A stretch of 64,000 nt of DNA from Megalonaias nervosa. Taxonomy: Eukaryota > Mollusca > Bivalvia > Unionida > Unionidae. Within the stretch, counting starts at the first letter, position 1. Each line of letters opens with the position of its first letter. Where the stretch lies: positions 1-64,000 of the forward strand of contig JAECUM010006799.1 of NCBI GenBank assembly GCA_016617855.1, given 5' to 3'. Positions 52,889 to 63,640 of this stretch are shown piece after piece. The translations under genes and the position numbers were made by a program. The notes under the pieces were generated by a model, which was not told the origin of the DNA, ran no database searches, and worked only from the letters and a program-made list of their open reading frames with translations.

Positions 52889-53312
52889 TCTTGTCCAGTG
52901 TGGAAAATCTAAGGAATGAAAATGGAAATTCAAATAGTATAACTTATACCACTCTTCACGGGAAAGCCGCAAACCCAACTGGGTTGATTCTAGAATTATA
53001 CGGTGATTGATAAGAGGCCATAGCAGAGATCAATTAGAGTGTCAAATAAGTACTTGTCGCTCTCTGACACGATTACTCTTCATAATGCCAAGTGTCAGTA
53101 TAAGAGTACAGAATTCTACTCGAAGTATATTGTTAGCGGGCACTTTTAATTGATCTATAGCTTGCAAACAATTACTAGGCTTGACCTGTCATGCGCAGGT
53201 GACAATTTCCTAAGTGCACCATTCATCTACATTCTGCACACAAGAACCGTTCTTGATCTCTCACGCGCCGAGACCACACCGAGACGAATTAAGGGCTATA
53301 TTACCCAAGGCC

Positions 53313-53330
53313 GGGGTGGGGTGGGGTGGG
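53313..53330 (+). repeat. G-quadruplex motif, array unit 3
   Basis: One G shorter in the first run; otherwise the same. Confidence 0.83.
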
Positions 53331-55071
53331 ATGGTTTCTAATTGCAGTGAGACTACACTTCAACAATACCTGATTAAACGGAAAGTATGATTCTGTTGGA
53401 CACACAATGATATGTAAATCAAATGTACAAACAAGTGACAATATACTGGTGACATCTCTTGTAAAAGAGATAAATTCTTAATTTAATCCGCATCATCTGA
53501 ATTAACTAAGACGTAATCATTACGTTAAAACATACATATGTAGTAAGTATCATATGATATAAGCATACTCATACATCACGATCATGGAGCTCACGATGAT
53601 CCTAAATTTCCACCCATCAGATGATATCAAAATTATGATACCTTACACCTAGAACTGACGATTATCAGATGTTTTCTGGTAGTATTAATGTCCTAGAAAT
53701 CTCCATCATCAAATGGTTTTTTTTTTACAAGAATTAGGGTCATAGAATTCACGATTATGAAATATTTTCTAGTAGTATTCGGGACACGGAACTAGCAATC
53801 ATCAAATGTTTTTGTAGTATTAAGGTCATGAAAATCACGATCATCAAATATTTTCCGATAGTATTATGGTCATGGAACTCACGCGTATCAAATGATTTGA
53901 TCTAGTTTGTAATCGCAAGAACATACTGATACATTACAGTAATCGAAACTGGCGATTATCAAATTTAGAAATTAAGACTATAGACTGCAACAGTCTAAAG
54001 TATGTACTAACACAGTGACACTTTAAATCACCTTAATGTATGTTCAGTCATTCATTGAAAATATATTTAGGAGGAGTGTAAGAGTGACTTTGTGTTTACT
54101 ACCCAGTAATGTTCATCACTCAAGCGTGAAAACTAATTCAATCTCCACTAGTATAACCGTACATCAGGAAGGTAATAGCCATTGAGGAATTACACTGTTA
54201 CAAGTATATATATAAAAAAAAATTACAACCAAGATGCCCAATAACTACGTATAAAAAACTGTTGTAGGACATTCAGCAAGTCTCATTACACAAAGTTAAA
54301 AGCAGATTCTGGGCACATATTGACAAAATTGTAAACGTGTCCGCACAAGATGCTGAGATAGGACGATATAAGCAGAGGGATAAGCTCACTGAGCAACACA
54401 ATTGATCTCTCAAAAATGTCATAATCGTCTGTAACCAGGCATGTCAGCATCTCTACTTGATGAACAAAATGCACAAGATGATTGTCTTTGTAGCATATTC
54501 GAGCTGCTATTTTCGAAAATTAAATCAGTTATTGTACCAGAGACGAGCGAGAGGATATTCGTAGGCGCCATTGCTCTCCATTCTAATTTCACAATCACAA
54601 CACACCGAGTAAGCTCTGTTATCGGGACTTAATCCATCATTAATACTCCGTTCTAAGAGATCACATTTTATACACTATCCCCTTTGCTATTACATCTAAA
54701 ACTGTATTATTTGGCAACCCTATGCTCTCTACAGAAAATAACGCGCACAAATATTGTCTGTACAAAATTTCCTTAGGACGACTAAAGGATGAAATTATTT
54801 TTTTAACTCGCAATTTTTGAATCCTTTTAATATCATTCTTATTCTTTCTTTTGTTTTCTTATGTATGTGTATTTGTACTTTTCCTTTGTGGATGCTTGGA
54901 AGAGAATCCAGCAGCTTTTCACTGAATCCATAAAACCATATGTTTTGTAATTGCATTTTGAAAAAGTTTCTGCAATAACTGTGGTATAAACAAAACTAGT
55001 CGATATTATTGCGAGTCAATAATGTTTACAACTTTTAGTAGCACGTCTGCACGGAAGTCGAGCTTTGAAAT

Positions 55072-55212
55072 ATGGCGGCAGAAGAAGGGGGCTTTTGGTG
55101 GTCTTGGCGAGGAGAGGGTGCACTACTATTTTGCTTCTTTCACTCCATGTGCGAGACTATTGGTGTTAGTTTTCTTTACAAGAGAATCGATGAGAATTCC
55201 AAGGGAGATTAA
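55072..55212 (+). CDS. Small ORF starting ATGGCGGCAG, unit 3/4 junction (46 aa)
   Basis: Intact copy of the 47360-47500 frame with a few substitutions (for example Glu for Ala after WWSWRG). Same doubts apply. Confidence 0.25.
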   Translation: MAAEEGGFWWSWRGEGALLFCFFHSMCETIGVSFLYKRIDENSKGD

Positions 55213-56207
55213 AAAAAGTTAGTCTTGCTTTAAATGGATTTAAATTCTACTTTACACTCCGTTCTTTACATTCAACTATGTGTGGTTAGTTGATGAATCG
55301 GTATTGATCACTACAAACGGGTCTGTTGAAAAGTACATGTCGGGTATTGGTCATTCCTAAACGGTACGCTGGACTGTAAATATGGGCTGTTGATAGTAAG
55401 TGTGGGGTGATGGATGGTACATACTTGGATATTGGGTCACTACAAATGCATTGTTCGAATAGTAGATAACTGGGTGATGGATCATGAATCTGTGGGATAA
55501 CAGACAATACATGACTGGGTGATGGTCAGTCAAGGTTTATGTTAAACATATAGACGTTTTCAAAATTATGTTTTCTCTTGTTGCCATACAGACTCATAAT
55601 GTTAATCCAATGAACATCTTTTATATAGGATTTCTCGTCTTGAACTAAGATATGCCCCTCACACTAATCACTACAAACCACCGTAAATGGTTGCTTAATT
55701 TTCAATTCCACTTCTAACCAGATCGCCCCATTTCAAAATAGTCCCTGCCCCTGAAATGGCTTTTCTAGAGCCTATGCTAAATTTCTTCTATTCCTCATAC
55801 AGAACCGCCATGTCAAACCTGTTTTAGCACTAGTTCCCTTTTGTCCCCATAAATGCTAAAAATGACAGATTAATGCTAACCTCCCTTTAGACCCATATAG
55901 TTACATAAATGTTAATTTTGTGGATATTGTTTAACATGAGATTTTCCTTATACACATAAAGTCTCCAAATGGTAACCTAATGTTAAAGTCCCCGTGTACC
56001 CAATATCATCAAACTACACTACTCAAGTGCAAAAGTATAGTACATGCAATAACATTAACGCAAAATGTAAAGGGAATGTTAACGTCCCCTGTTGATAAAG
56101 TAACAAAGTTGACTTTTTATGCATATGCGTATGTGGCAACTAGTGATTAGTTTTCTTTTCATTGGAATTGTATGGCCCTGAAAAGGACCGTTCATGAAAT
56201 GGACTCA

Positions 56208-56570
56208 TCAGTTATCGTCATTATCGTCTGACATCTCATCACTATCCTCCTCTACATTATCGACTGAGGAGGAATCGCAACTGTCTGCATCGGAGCGATT
56301 GGCCAGTTCCATAATCTGGTTATGACAATCTCTGATCTCGTCCAATTTCCTGAAGGCGAATTCAGCGTACATGTCACGTACGCCTTCAGTAACGGTTAAC
56401 CGAAACCGAAGTTGGTACAGCAATTGCTGAAATTTCTTTTCGTCCGCTTTTTTCATTCTCCAGATCAGTTCTTCCACTTTTCTATTCATGATGTAAACTT
56501 GCCGACAGGCTTTCCGGAAATAGATATCCGCTTTTCTGAAATTCTCTCTTACAACCTCATACATTGCCAT
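56208..56570 (-). CDS. Unknown acidic-tailed protein, array unit 4 (120 aa)
   Basis: Open like units 2 and 3, with three amino-acid changes: Met for Thr at the third residue, Phe for Ser in AEFAFRK, and Met for Ile in NQIMEL. It shares several bases with unit 1 rather than with units 2 and 3. The 3' splice-site-like sequence before the ATG is conserved. Confidence 0.45.
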   Translation of the reverse strand: MAMYEVVRENFRKADIYFRKACRQVYIMNRKVEELIWRMKKADEKKFQQLLYQLRFRLTVTEGVRDMYAEFAFRKLDEIRDCHNQIMELANRSDADSCDSSSVDNVEEDSDEMSDDNDDN

Positions 56571-57179
56571 TCTTGTCCAGTGTGGAAAATCTAAGGAATG
56601 AAAATGGAAATTCAAATAGTATAACTTATACCACTCTTCACGGGAAAGCCGCAAACCCAACTGGGTTGATTCTAGAATTATACGGTGATTGATAAGAGGC
56701 CATAGCAGAAATCAATTAGAGTGTCAAATAAGTACTTGTCGCTCTCTGACACGATTACTCTTCATAATGCCAAGTGTCAGTATAAGAGTACAGAATTCTA
56801 CTCGAAGTATATTATTAGCGGGCACTTTTAATTGATCTATAGCTTACAAACAATTACTAGGCTTGACCTGTCATGCACAGGTGACAATTTCCTAAGTGTG
56901 CCATTGATCTACAAGTACCACTCTTGACCTCTCACGCCCCGAGGCGACATCTTCCTGTGCTCATTACTACCGTCGCCTGCTGGGAATACGTGTTGGAGGA
57001 GGTTGAAAGTTTGTTTCATTGATATTTGTTGGGGTTGTTTTGTGTAAAGTATTTTTTTTATATCGTCTGGTTTGTGATATGCAAGAAAGGAACAATTTAG
57101 CTCCAAATCCTTGTAGGTAAGTTTGTTTGCATTCATTAGATATATCAAATAAAGTCATATCGACATGAAAGTCTTCGTC

Positions 57180-58410
57180 TAGCCGGTGAAATTCCCTGGC
57201 TGATCATTTCGGGAGAATAAGACTTACCTCAAGATCTTTAATCAATTTTATTGACCAATACTTAAAAGTGATGTTTCTAAATACGGCAGATCTTTTCACA
57301 CTTGTTGTTGTCATAGGGTTTAACGCCATTTATCAGCACATGATAGGCTATACATGGCAGCCAGTATAAATGGTAGAGGAAGAACCCGGGAAAACCCCAG
57401 AAAGAACCACCGACCCATGAGAAGCTACCGGTAAGCTTTCTCACATACCCACATTGGCCGTGCCCGAGAGTTGAACCCATGCAGACAAAGGTGAGATGGC
57501 ACTGATCCGTAATGGTAAGAGTTTAGACCACTCGGCCACTCGGGGCCCAAGTCACACTTGTCACATGGTTGGAAAACGCAATCAGTGGATTCCTAAGGCT
57601 CATCTGCAACTTGCTCCAGCATTTGTTGAACCATTTAGCAGGATACATTTAGATAGTGTCGGTTCCTTAGCTAAGACCAAGTCAGGCAACCCATACTTGT
57701 TGACTATATTACGTGCGTTCACAAGATTTCACAAATTACTTTGAGAAATATTGAAACTAAAACCATAGTAAATGCTTATATAAAGTCTTTTTTTAAAAAG
57801 ACTTTTTTGTCTTGAATTTTCCAACACATTATCAATGAATTATGCATGCAACAAGAATTAAATATTCTGACTGACACCTGAAAGTCTGGGGCTTTGGAAA
57901 TATTCTATCGGACTTTTAAAAACTTGATTCGGTCATATTGCAGGAAAAGATTTGAAAGAAGGTGTTCATTTGTTGTTGTTTGCTGTTAGGGAATCAGGTG
58001 AAGAATGATTCAGTTTTTTTAGTCCTTTTCATCTGGTTTTGGGGTATTCTGTTCGTGGACCAACGAAGTTATCAAAAGAGACTCTTTCAAATGAACATTC
58101 CAAGATTAATCTTCTTGACTATGTCTCTGATTTCAAATATAAATTGTCAAAGGCTTGTAAAGTTGCATGACATAATCTTCACTCTACTCATTCAGAATAA
58201 AATTAAGTTGTGACACAAATACATAGGAAAGGAGTTTTCGGCTTGGTGACAGTTCTTGCCCATTGCTCAAAATCCTCTTCAGGATAAATTTTATGGCAAT
58301 TACACAATTGAAAGGAAATAAATTACTTAAATTATATCATTAACACTCCTGGGAGGCTGAAACAGAAACAACTGTGTCATATTGTCATATCAATATGCTG
58401 AGGGGGTATT
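57180..58410 (+). pseudogene. Ty3/gypsy integrase relic, split by a SINE
   Basis: In order on the plus strand: part of the zinc-binding N-terminal region before 57296 (ENKTYLKIFNQFY, then SDVSKYGRS); after the SINE, its end (HTCHMVGK) and the start of the catalytic core with the first aspartate (RIHLDSVGSLAKTKSGN, about 57645). The second-aspartate region is lost near 57830. Next come the late core (FKNLIRSYCRKDLKEG, about 57920), a segment GYSVRGPTKLSKETL (about 58045-58090) and the C-terminal GPY-like module (FYGNYTIERK, then LNYIINTPGRLKQ, about 58290-58365). Zinc-ligand cysteines are damaged and many stops are present. The family joins the DNA copy to the host genome; this one is dead. 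Confidence 0.85.
57296..57561 (-). mobile_element. tRNA-derived SINE inserted in the integrase relic
   Basis: The SINE proper is 57306-57551, minus strand. The head CCCGAGTGGCCGAGTGGTCT-like A-box and GGGTTCAACTC B-box point to a Leu/Ser-type tRNA. The body includes a GTGGTTCTTTCTGGGGTTTT block and ends GGCGTTAAACCCTATGACAA plus CAAC. The 10-bp duplication TCACACTTGT lies at 57296-57305 and 57552-57561. Confidence 0.88.
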
Positions 58411-58539
58411 TTGGTAGAGATTGCCTACTTAATCATTAAGTAAAGTTAGTTGTACCTGTCCTACACAGTGAGGCTGTAAACTATGGAATGCAATCTGACT
58501 GTAGTGACTTCGGTTTAACCAGTCTTTGGAATTCAGAAA

Positions 58540-59460
58540 TATTAAATAATCTGGACATGAAATTTTCACGTCTACAACCACAAGAAAATAGGGAATTAAA
58601 ACAGCTATTATGTGAACTTGTTTCCTGATTTTGCGACATGAACACATCAAAAATGCCATCATGACGTTGAGATCGTAGATTCTACATCTGAGAAAAAACA
58701 TCCTTACAGGATGAATCCTCTCAAGCATGAATATCTGAAAAAGAAATTAAATACTGACTGAAGAATGATTTTATGGAACAAAGCAAAAACAACTAGAGTT
58801 CACCATGTATTCTTGTTCATAAATCAGATACTGCATTTCGCATGAGTGCTGATTATAGAAAAGTCAAATATATCACCAAAACGGATTCATTTCCAATGTC
58901 AAGAATACATGATTTCGTCAACAAAATATGTCACCAAGTTTGACCTTTTGAAAGAATTCTGTGAAATTCCACTTACGGAAAGAACAAATGAAATTTCGGT
59001 ATTTGCAATATAAAGTGATGCCCTTTGGTTAAAAAAAATTTCCATCAACATTCCAGTGTTTAACGAACATGATAACATCTGGTCTAGATAACTGTGATGC
59101 ATACATCAATAACATCATCATCTACAAAAACACCTGGAAAGATCACTTAGAAACCATTTGAAAATTCTTTGATTGATCCAGTGATGCAAATCTGATAATT
59201 AATTTAGGTTAAGTGCTTGTGTCATATTTTTAGGACATATTATGTGACAAGGTCAAGTTAAACCTGTAAAAGTTAGGTGAAGGCTATATCTGAATTTCCA
59301 GTGCATATCAGTAAAAAGCAACTGGTGGAATTTTGGGGGTAAGGATGGACAATATAAAAAAAATTTCTTTGACATTTTTACCTAATTGCTGAAACTGTGA
59401 CAAAGTATTTGAGTAAGAAATCAGAGTTTCATTGGTCTGAAAATGTTAGTACTCCTCAAA
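58540..59460 (+). pseudogene. Ty3/gypsy reverse transcriptase relic downstream of integrase
   Basis: From about 58560 the frame reads LDMKFSRLQPQENRELKQLL, the usual lead-in to gypsy RT. RT core pieces follow: DYRKVKYITKTDSFPMSRI (about 58855-58905), VTKFDLLKEFCEIPLTER (about 58930-58985), KVMPFG (about 59012), LDNCDAYINNIIIYKNTWKD (about 59085-59140), then LGHI and QGQVKPVK (about 59230-59270) and KSEFHWSEN near 59420. The active-site box reads YINN at 59101-59112, where YxDD or FxDD is required. Many stops and shifts; no clear RNase H follows. Confidence 0.87.
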
Positions 59461-59996
59461 TATACTGCACAGTGGTAATCATCACTTGATTCTTTTAAAC
59501 CCCATCCAAGATTCTTAAAAATCAAATTTTATTAATTAATGCATCCATCTCTTTCAAAATCAGATGCAAAACAAAACAAATCGTGTGCTTAGTGACCTAG
59601 AAGTACTTTACAAAGAATTCCATTTGGAAAAAAAATCTTGAAGTTATTGTGTAATTTGCTTACATGATGGACACTCAACAATGTATCAAAAATATCAGCG
59701 ACAAATTACACTCCTCCAAGTGAACAACATGTCCTCACATTCTTCATATACTGTCTCATGTCAGCAAGTAACCATTACCTACTCGGAAGCTTATGTACTG
59801 TTACACTATTATATCCCATGTTTATGCAATGTCTTTTAGACTTCCATGTACATTGTGGACGAATGGAAATGAAACCTGTGCATTGAGTATACAAGTGTCC
59901 TGTGGGAACACTAAGATGTGGGGATTTTGATAGAGTGAACCCTTGTGTAATGAACCTTACTATTACTAGCTCATGCATTTTAACATCCCTATATTA
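59461..59996. other. No recognisable feature (possible end of the gypsy relic)
   Basis: RNase H would be expected here but no motif can be traced. No LTR is recognisable either. Confidence 0.35.
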
Positions 59997-60004
59997 CACA
60001 CACA

Positions 60005-60035
<31 letters not shown>
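59997..60035. repeat. (CA)n microsatellite
   Basis: About 38 bp of CA with one TA interruption, at the start of a SINE. Confidence 0.95.
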
Positions 60036-60310
60036 GATCTGAAATGGCAGGTACCCGGGTCGTGCACACCATTACAGATCTCAGACATCTCTGACATCAC
60101 ACCTCTGTCCACATGGGTTCAAGTCTCCAGTTCAACTAGTGTGGGCATGTGAGAAAACCTGCCAGTACTATAGAATATTACACCAGTCCCTCTCGCCACT
60201 GAATTTTCAACTACATAGCATGGCATGTAAGCACATGTCTCACCTTTAGAACCAATATGTCTGTAGCCTAGACCTTAACTGAACAATAAAAGTACACCAG
60301 CAACAACAAT
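60036..60310 (+). mobile_element. Diverged SINE related to 57306-57551
   Basis: The B-box (ATGGGTTCAAGTC, about 60112) is followed by GTGTGGGCATGTGAGAAAAC, as in the SINE at 57306-57551 on the other strand. The end also agrees (ACCAGCAACAACAATT). The A-box end is eroded. The (CA)n tract adjoins it. Confidence 0.68.
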
Positions 60311-61039
60311 TAACTTTAATTATCATCCTTCAAGCCTTGTTGAAGGACCTTATTAAAAGAGACTTTTACTGTTGGACTTGACAATAAATGCCTGTCAATT
60401 AAATGTTATGTATTTTCGAGGCTGTAGATATGCTTGCTGTCCAGTTAATAATTAGCTTTGAAAAGCTGAAAAGTGGAACAAAATATTGTTACTGGATGAA
60501 CTTCTATATTAGACATTTCTGAACAAACAAAATTATTTTTGAAAATATTTTCTGAGAAAATTAGTGAATCATGGAAGAAAAATGCTAAAACTGAAGCAAC
60601 CGCAAATCCGTAATCAAACATAATAAATATTTGGATACATTTAATAACTAAGTATATGAACGGTTTGGGGATTTTTGTTGTTTTTCTTCCTACCTTTTAT
60701 ACCTCATTACAATATTTTTATCCTAAATTAAAGTATCTGACCACCATGTCAAATTTTAAGAAGAAAAACTGTCCAGCAAGAGAAAATGTAACATTGCAAT
60801 TTTGGGATCTTGTATATAAACATTTGATTTTAATGAACTTAATATATACAACATTACATAGTAATTTGCAAATTAAATGAGAGATAACCTTTCTAATGTA
60901 TGCCTAAAAGCCAAATACAAAGGAAGTTTGTCAGGAGATCTGGGTCAGTAGGATGCTTTCTAATGAACTTTTGTACAGAGCTGTTGTTGCATATGTTATG
61001 AAGACAGTTGTTTAATGGTTTCTCGTTTATAATTTTCTT
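60311..61039. other. No recognisable feature
   Basis: AT-rich sequence. A 74-codon frame at 60656-60880 has no family signature. Confidence 0.4.
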
Positions 61040-61620
61040 ACAAAAAGCCCATTTGCCATGATGCTTTCAGTCAAATTTGGTTCAATTCTGATTTTGAGAA
61101 GTTATTTGAAGGTATGACAAACTTTAGAAATAATGGTCATATTTAATAGTGAATTGGCAAAACCTGTCTGATATTGAAAGGTCATCATGCCAGGATATTT
61201 TCTTACATTTAACACTGTTGGAGTAGTCATTTAAAGCTTTTCTATTTTTAATAATGATGACCATATTCTGTTGCACTTTGGCATCATTTGTACAGATATG
61301 GAAGGTTTTCATGTCAGGATAAGTTATGTCAAATATGATTAAATTCTACAACAGTTTTGAAGGAGTCCTTTAAAATTTGTTCTATATTTAGTAATGATGC
61401 CATATTTGATGGTGGATCAACATCCGTTGTACAATTATTAAAGTTATTCATGCAAGAATTCTCAAGATTGGTCCACTGGTTTTTGGTGAGAAGTTAAAAA
61501 ATAGCAAATGCTGACAGGCACACGATGAATGGACAAATGACTCACGACACACAAAAAACATGGGCCATACCATAAGCTCACTTAATCTTAGGTCCAGGTG
61601 AGTTAAATAATAATTAATAC
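61040..61620. repeat. Degenerate ~135-140-bp tandem modules with bivalve-type tail, cluster 1
   Basis: Blocks like GGCATCATTTGTACA ... TTCATGCCAGGA ... TCATTTAAAGCTTTTCTATT recur near 61150, 61281 and 61416. The cluster ends in CATAAGCTCACTTAATCTTA and GGTCCAGGTGAGTTA. The ending is an imperfect inverted pair that I associate from experience with common molluscan dispersed repeats. Confidence 0.65.
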
Positions 61621-62439
61621 GTCAATACAAAATCTTCATAATGCTCAGCGCAAAACAAAATATAATAATACAGTTAGCAATACAAATAAAATTAATAAAG
61701 CACAGTAACTGTTGCGTAAATGGGTTTATATTATGCACAAGTTTGAAATAATTAGGTTTCACTGTGTATTTCGGCAATCTAAAAGAGTGATATCAACAAC
61801 AATTTTTATACGTCAATAAAATGACTTATCTTTTTCTAGTATTTTTTTTAACATGCATTGGATTTGGGTTCACCTGGCACAAATAGATACATCATGTATA
61901 CATAATTATGCAAATGAACATTAATTTCTCAACCTGCATGTAAAATGGTGGATTACAAAATATTTTACATGAGTCCCAAGTGGGCCTGAGATTACTCACT
62001 TGGTTGACATCTACCTAATGTAAGTTTAGATGGCCAAGAAATCAGAGTTGGATTTATGCTTTCTGACCATTACAAGTTTTTATATAGCTTGGAAATTGCT
62101 GCTGTACTGGATCTGGATCTGCAAATGTGATAGGCTCTATGCCATTTTGCTGACAAATTTGGTATACTTCTGTTACCTAGCTTGTGCGAAGTATATAGAA
62201 TGTATAGAGTTTAATGGCACATCAGCACAATACTGGCTATGTGGTGCCAATTAAAAGGTAAGTTCTAAAAATCTAAAGAAAAAGAAAAGCCAAAAAATAA
62301 ACCATCCAAATAAATGTTAATATGTAGTGCAAAACAAAGATAAAAGAAAATTATGTTAAAACTCTATCAAAGGTACATCAAACAAAAGATAAAAGTAAAA
62401 ATGTCCTTAAAATAAATTTGTTAAATTTGGTCAGATTCT
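61621..62439. other. No recognisable feature
   Basis: AT-rich spacer between repeat clusters; a 74-codon frame at 62030-62254 has no support. Confidence 0.4.
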
Positions 62440-62560
62440 GTTAAATCGCAATCCATGATCACAGGTTTAATACCTGCCCAGGCCAGCCAGGGTAAGCTGC
62501 TGCTGCATATCCTTGGAAAAGCCACTTAGCTGCCATTTCCTCTGCATGTTATAGCCAACA
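62440..62560 (+). mobile_element. SINE fragment
   Basis: A B-box-like CACAGGTTTAATACCTG is followed by CATATCCTTGGAAAAGCCAC, the CTTGGGAAAGCCACTT-type SINE core. Fragmentary. Confidence 0.45.
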
Positions 62561-62759
62561 ATGTGTTAAAAGTACCATTAAATATAAAACAAACAAAATA
62601 TATATATATGTTAAACAGATTTAGAGAGGTCATTTTAAGTTTTGTTAATTTTTGTAATGTAGCCAATTTTGTGGGAAGACTGACTTTAAAGGCTTTCATT
62701 CCAAGATTCTTCTTTACTTGTTTATACAAAAAAATAATTGTTTAAATTGTTCTATTTTT

Positions 62760-63640
62760 AGTCAGGGTGGCAATACCTGATATCAGATTTTTAATTTGTA
62801 TAAATTTATAAGGCCTTTATGCTTGAATGCATTGTCCAATTTTGGCCCAATTCTGTACAAGGATTTTGATAATTCAAGTCATTCAGGAACAGCAGCCACA
62901 CTGATGACTGAACAAAATAATTTTAAACAGACATGAAAGGCATTGACGCCATAATGCTTTGTGTCAAAAATGGTCAAATTTCATCAACAGTTTTTGAAAA
63001 TAAGTCAGTTAAAGGTTTTTCTATTTTTAATATTTTTTTTTAATGGAGGCCACAACTGATACAAAATTAGCATCATTTGTACAAAACTTACAAGGCATTC
63101 ATAACATGATCCTATCAAATCTGGACAAATTTTGTTCATCAGTTTCTCAAAAGTTGTTGAAAAGATTTTCAACTGTTGATAGTGCTTCTGATATCTGAAG
63201 GTGAATCTGCATTATTTTTGTACAATCCTAAAAGCTTTCATGCCTGGATCCTTTCTACCTAAGTAGTTAAATGCGACCAAGCAACTTTGAAGTCATTTAA
63301 AGATTTTTCTAAAGTAGGTAATAGTCACTATATTTTCTGAAGCATTGGCATCATTTGCATAAACCTAAAAGGCATTCATGCCATGATGTTTTCTGACAAA
63401 TTTCATCAACATCATTTTGAGTAATTTGTGAGAAAATGTTATTTAAAGGTTTTAGTAGTTTTAATAACATCAGCCACATCTGACTGGCATTGGAGAAAAG
63501 ACCTTCATGCCAGGACACTCTCTGGCAAGTTGCGTTGAAACTGGTCCACTGTTAGATATTGAAAACAGCAACTGCTAATGGATGATGGATCATGTATGCC
63601 CGATGCAGGATCATACCACAAGCTCACTTGGCCTTATGGT
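62760..63640. repeat. Degenerate ~139-bp tandem modules with bivalve-type tail, cluster 2
   Basis: The shared block GGCATCATTTGTACAA-like sequence starts at about 62915, 63070, 63209, 63348 and 63487. Spacing is ~139 bp for the last four. Each is followed by TTCATGCC and TTTTCTATTTTTAATA-like stretches. The cluster ends with CACAAGCTCACTTGGCC and TTGTGAGCC. It is the same family as 61040-61620. Confidence 0.68.

Larger units (their letters stand above)
43138..56990. repeat. Tandem array of ~3.7-kb units (3 full, 1 partial)
   Basis: Anchoring on TATTGGTGTTAGTTT, units start at 43138, 47446, 51475 and 55158. Without private insertions they measure roughly 3.7-3.8 kb, and the fourth stops at about 56990 inside the unit. 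Units differ by scattered substitutions and small indels. Each holds, in order, a hinge region, the minus-strand ~120-codon ORF, a G-rich block, decayed ~55-bp internal repeats around CATGGAACTCACGATCATCA (for example 45940-46190), a hydrophobic minus-strand 54-codon frame (for example 46575-46739), and a small plus-strand ORF starting ATGGCGGCAG. The left edge cuts through that small ORF and the right edge falls just before the G-rich block. Confidence 0.95.
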
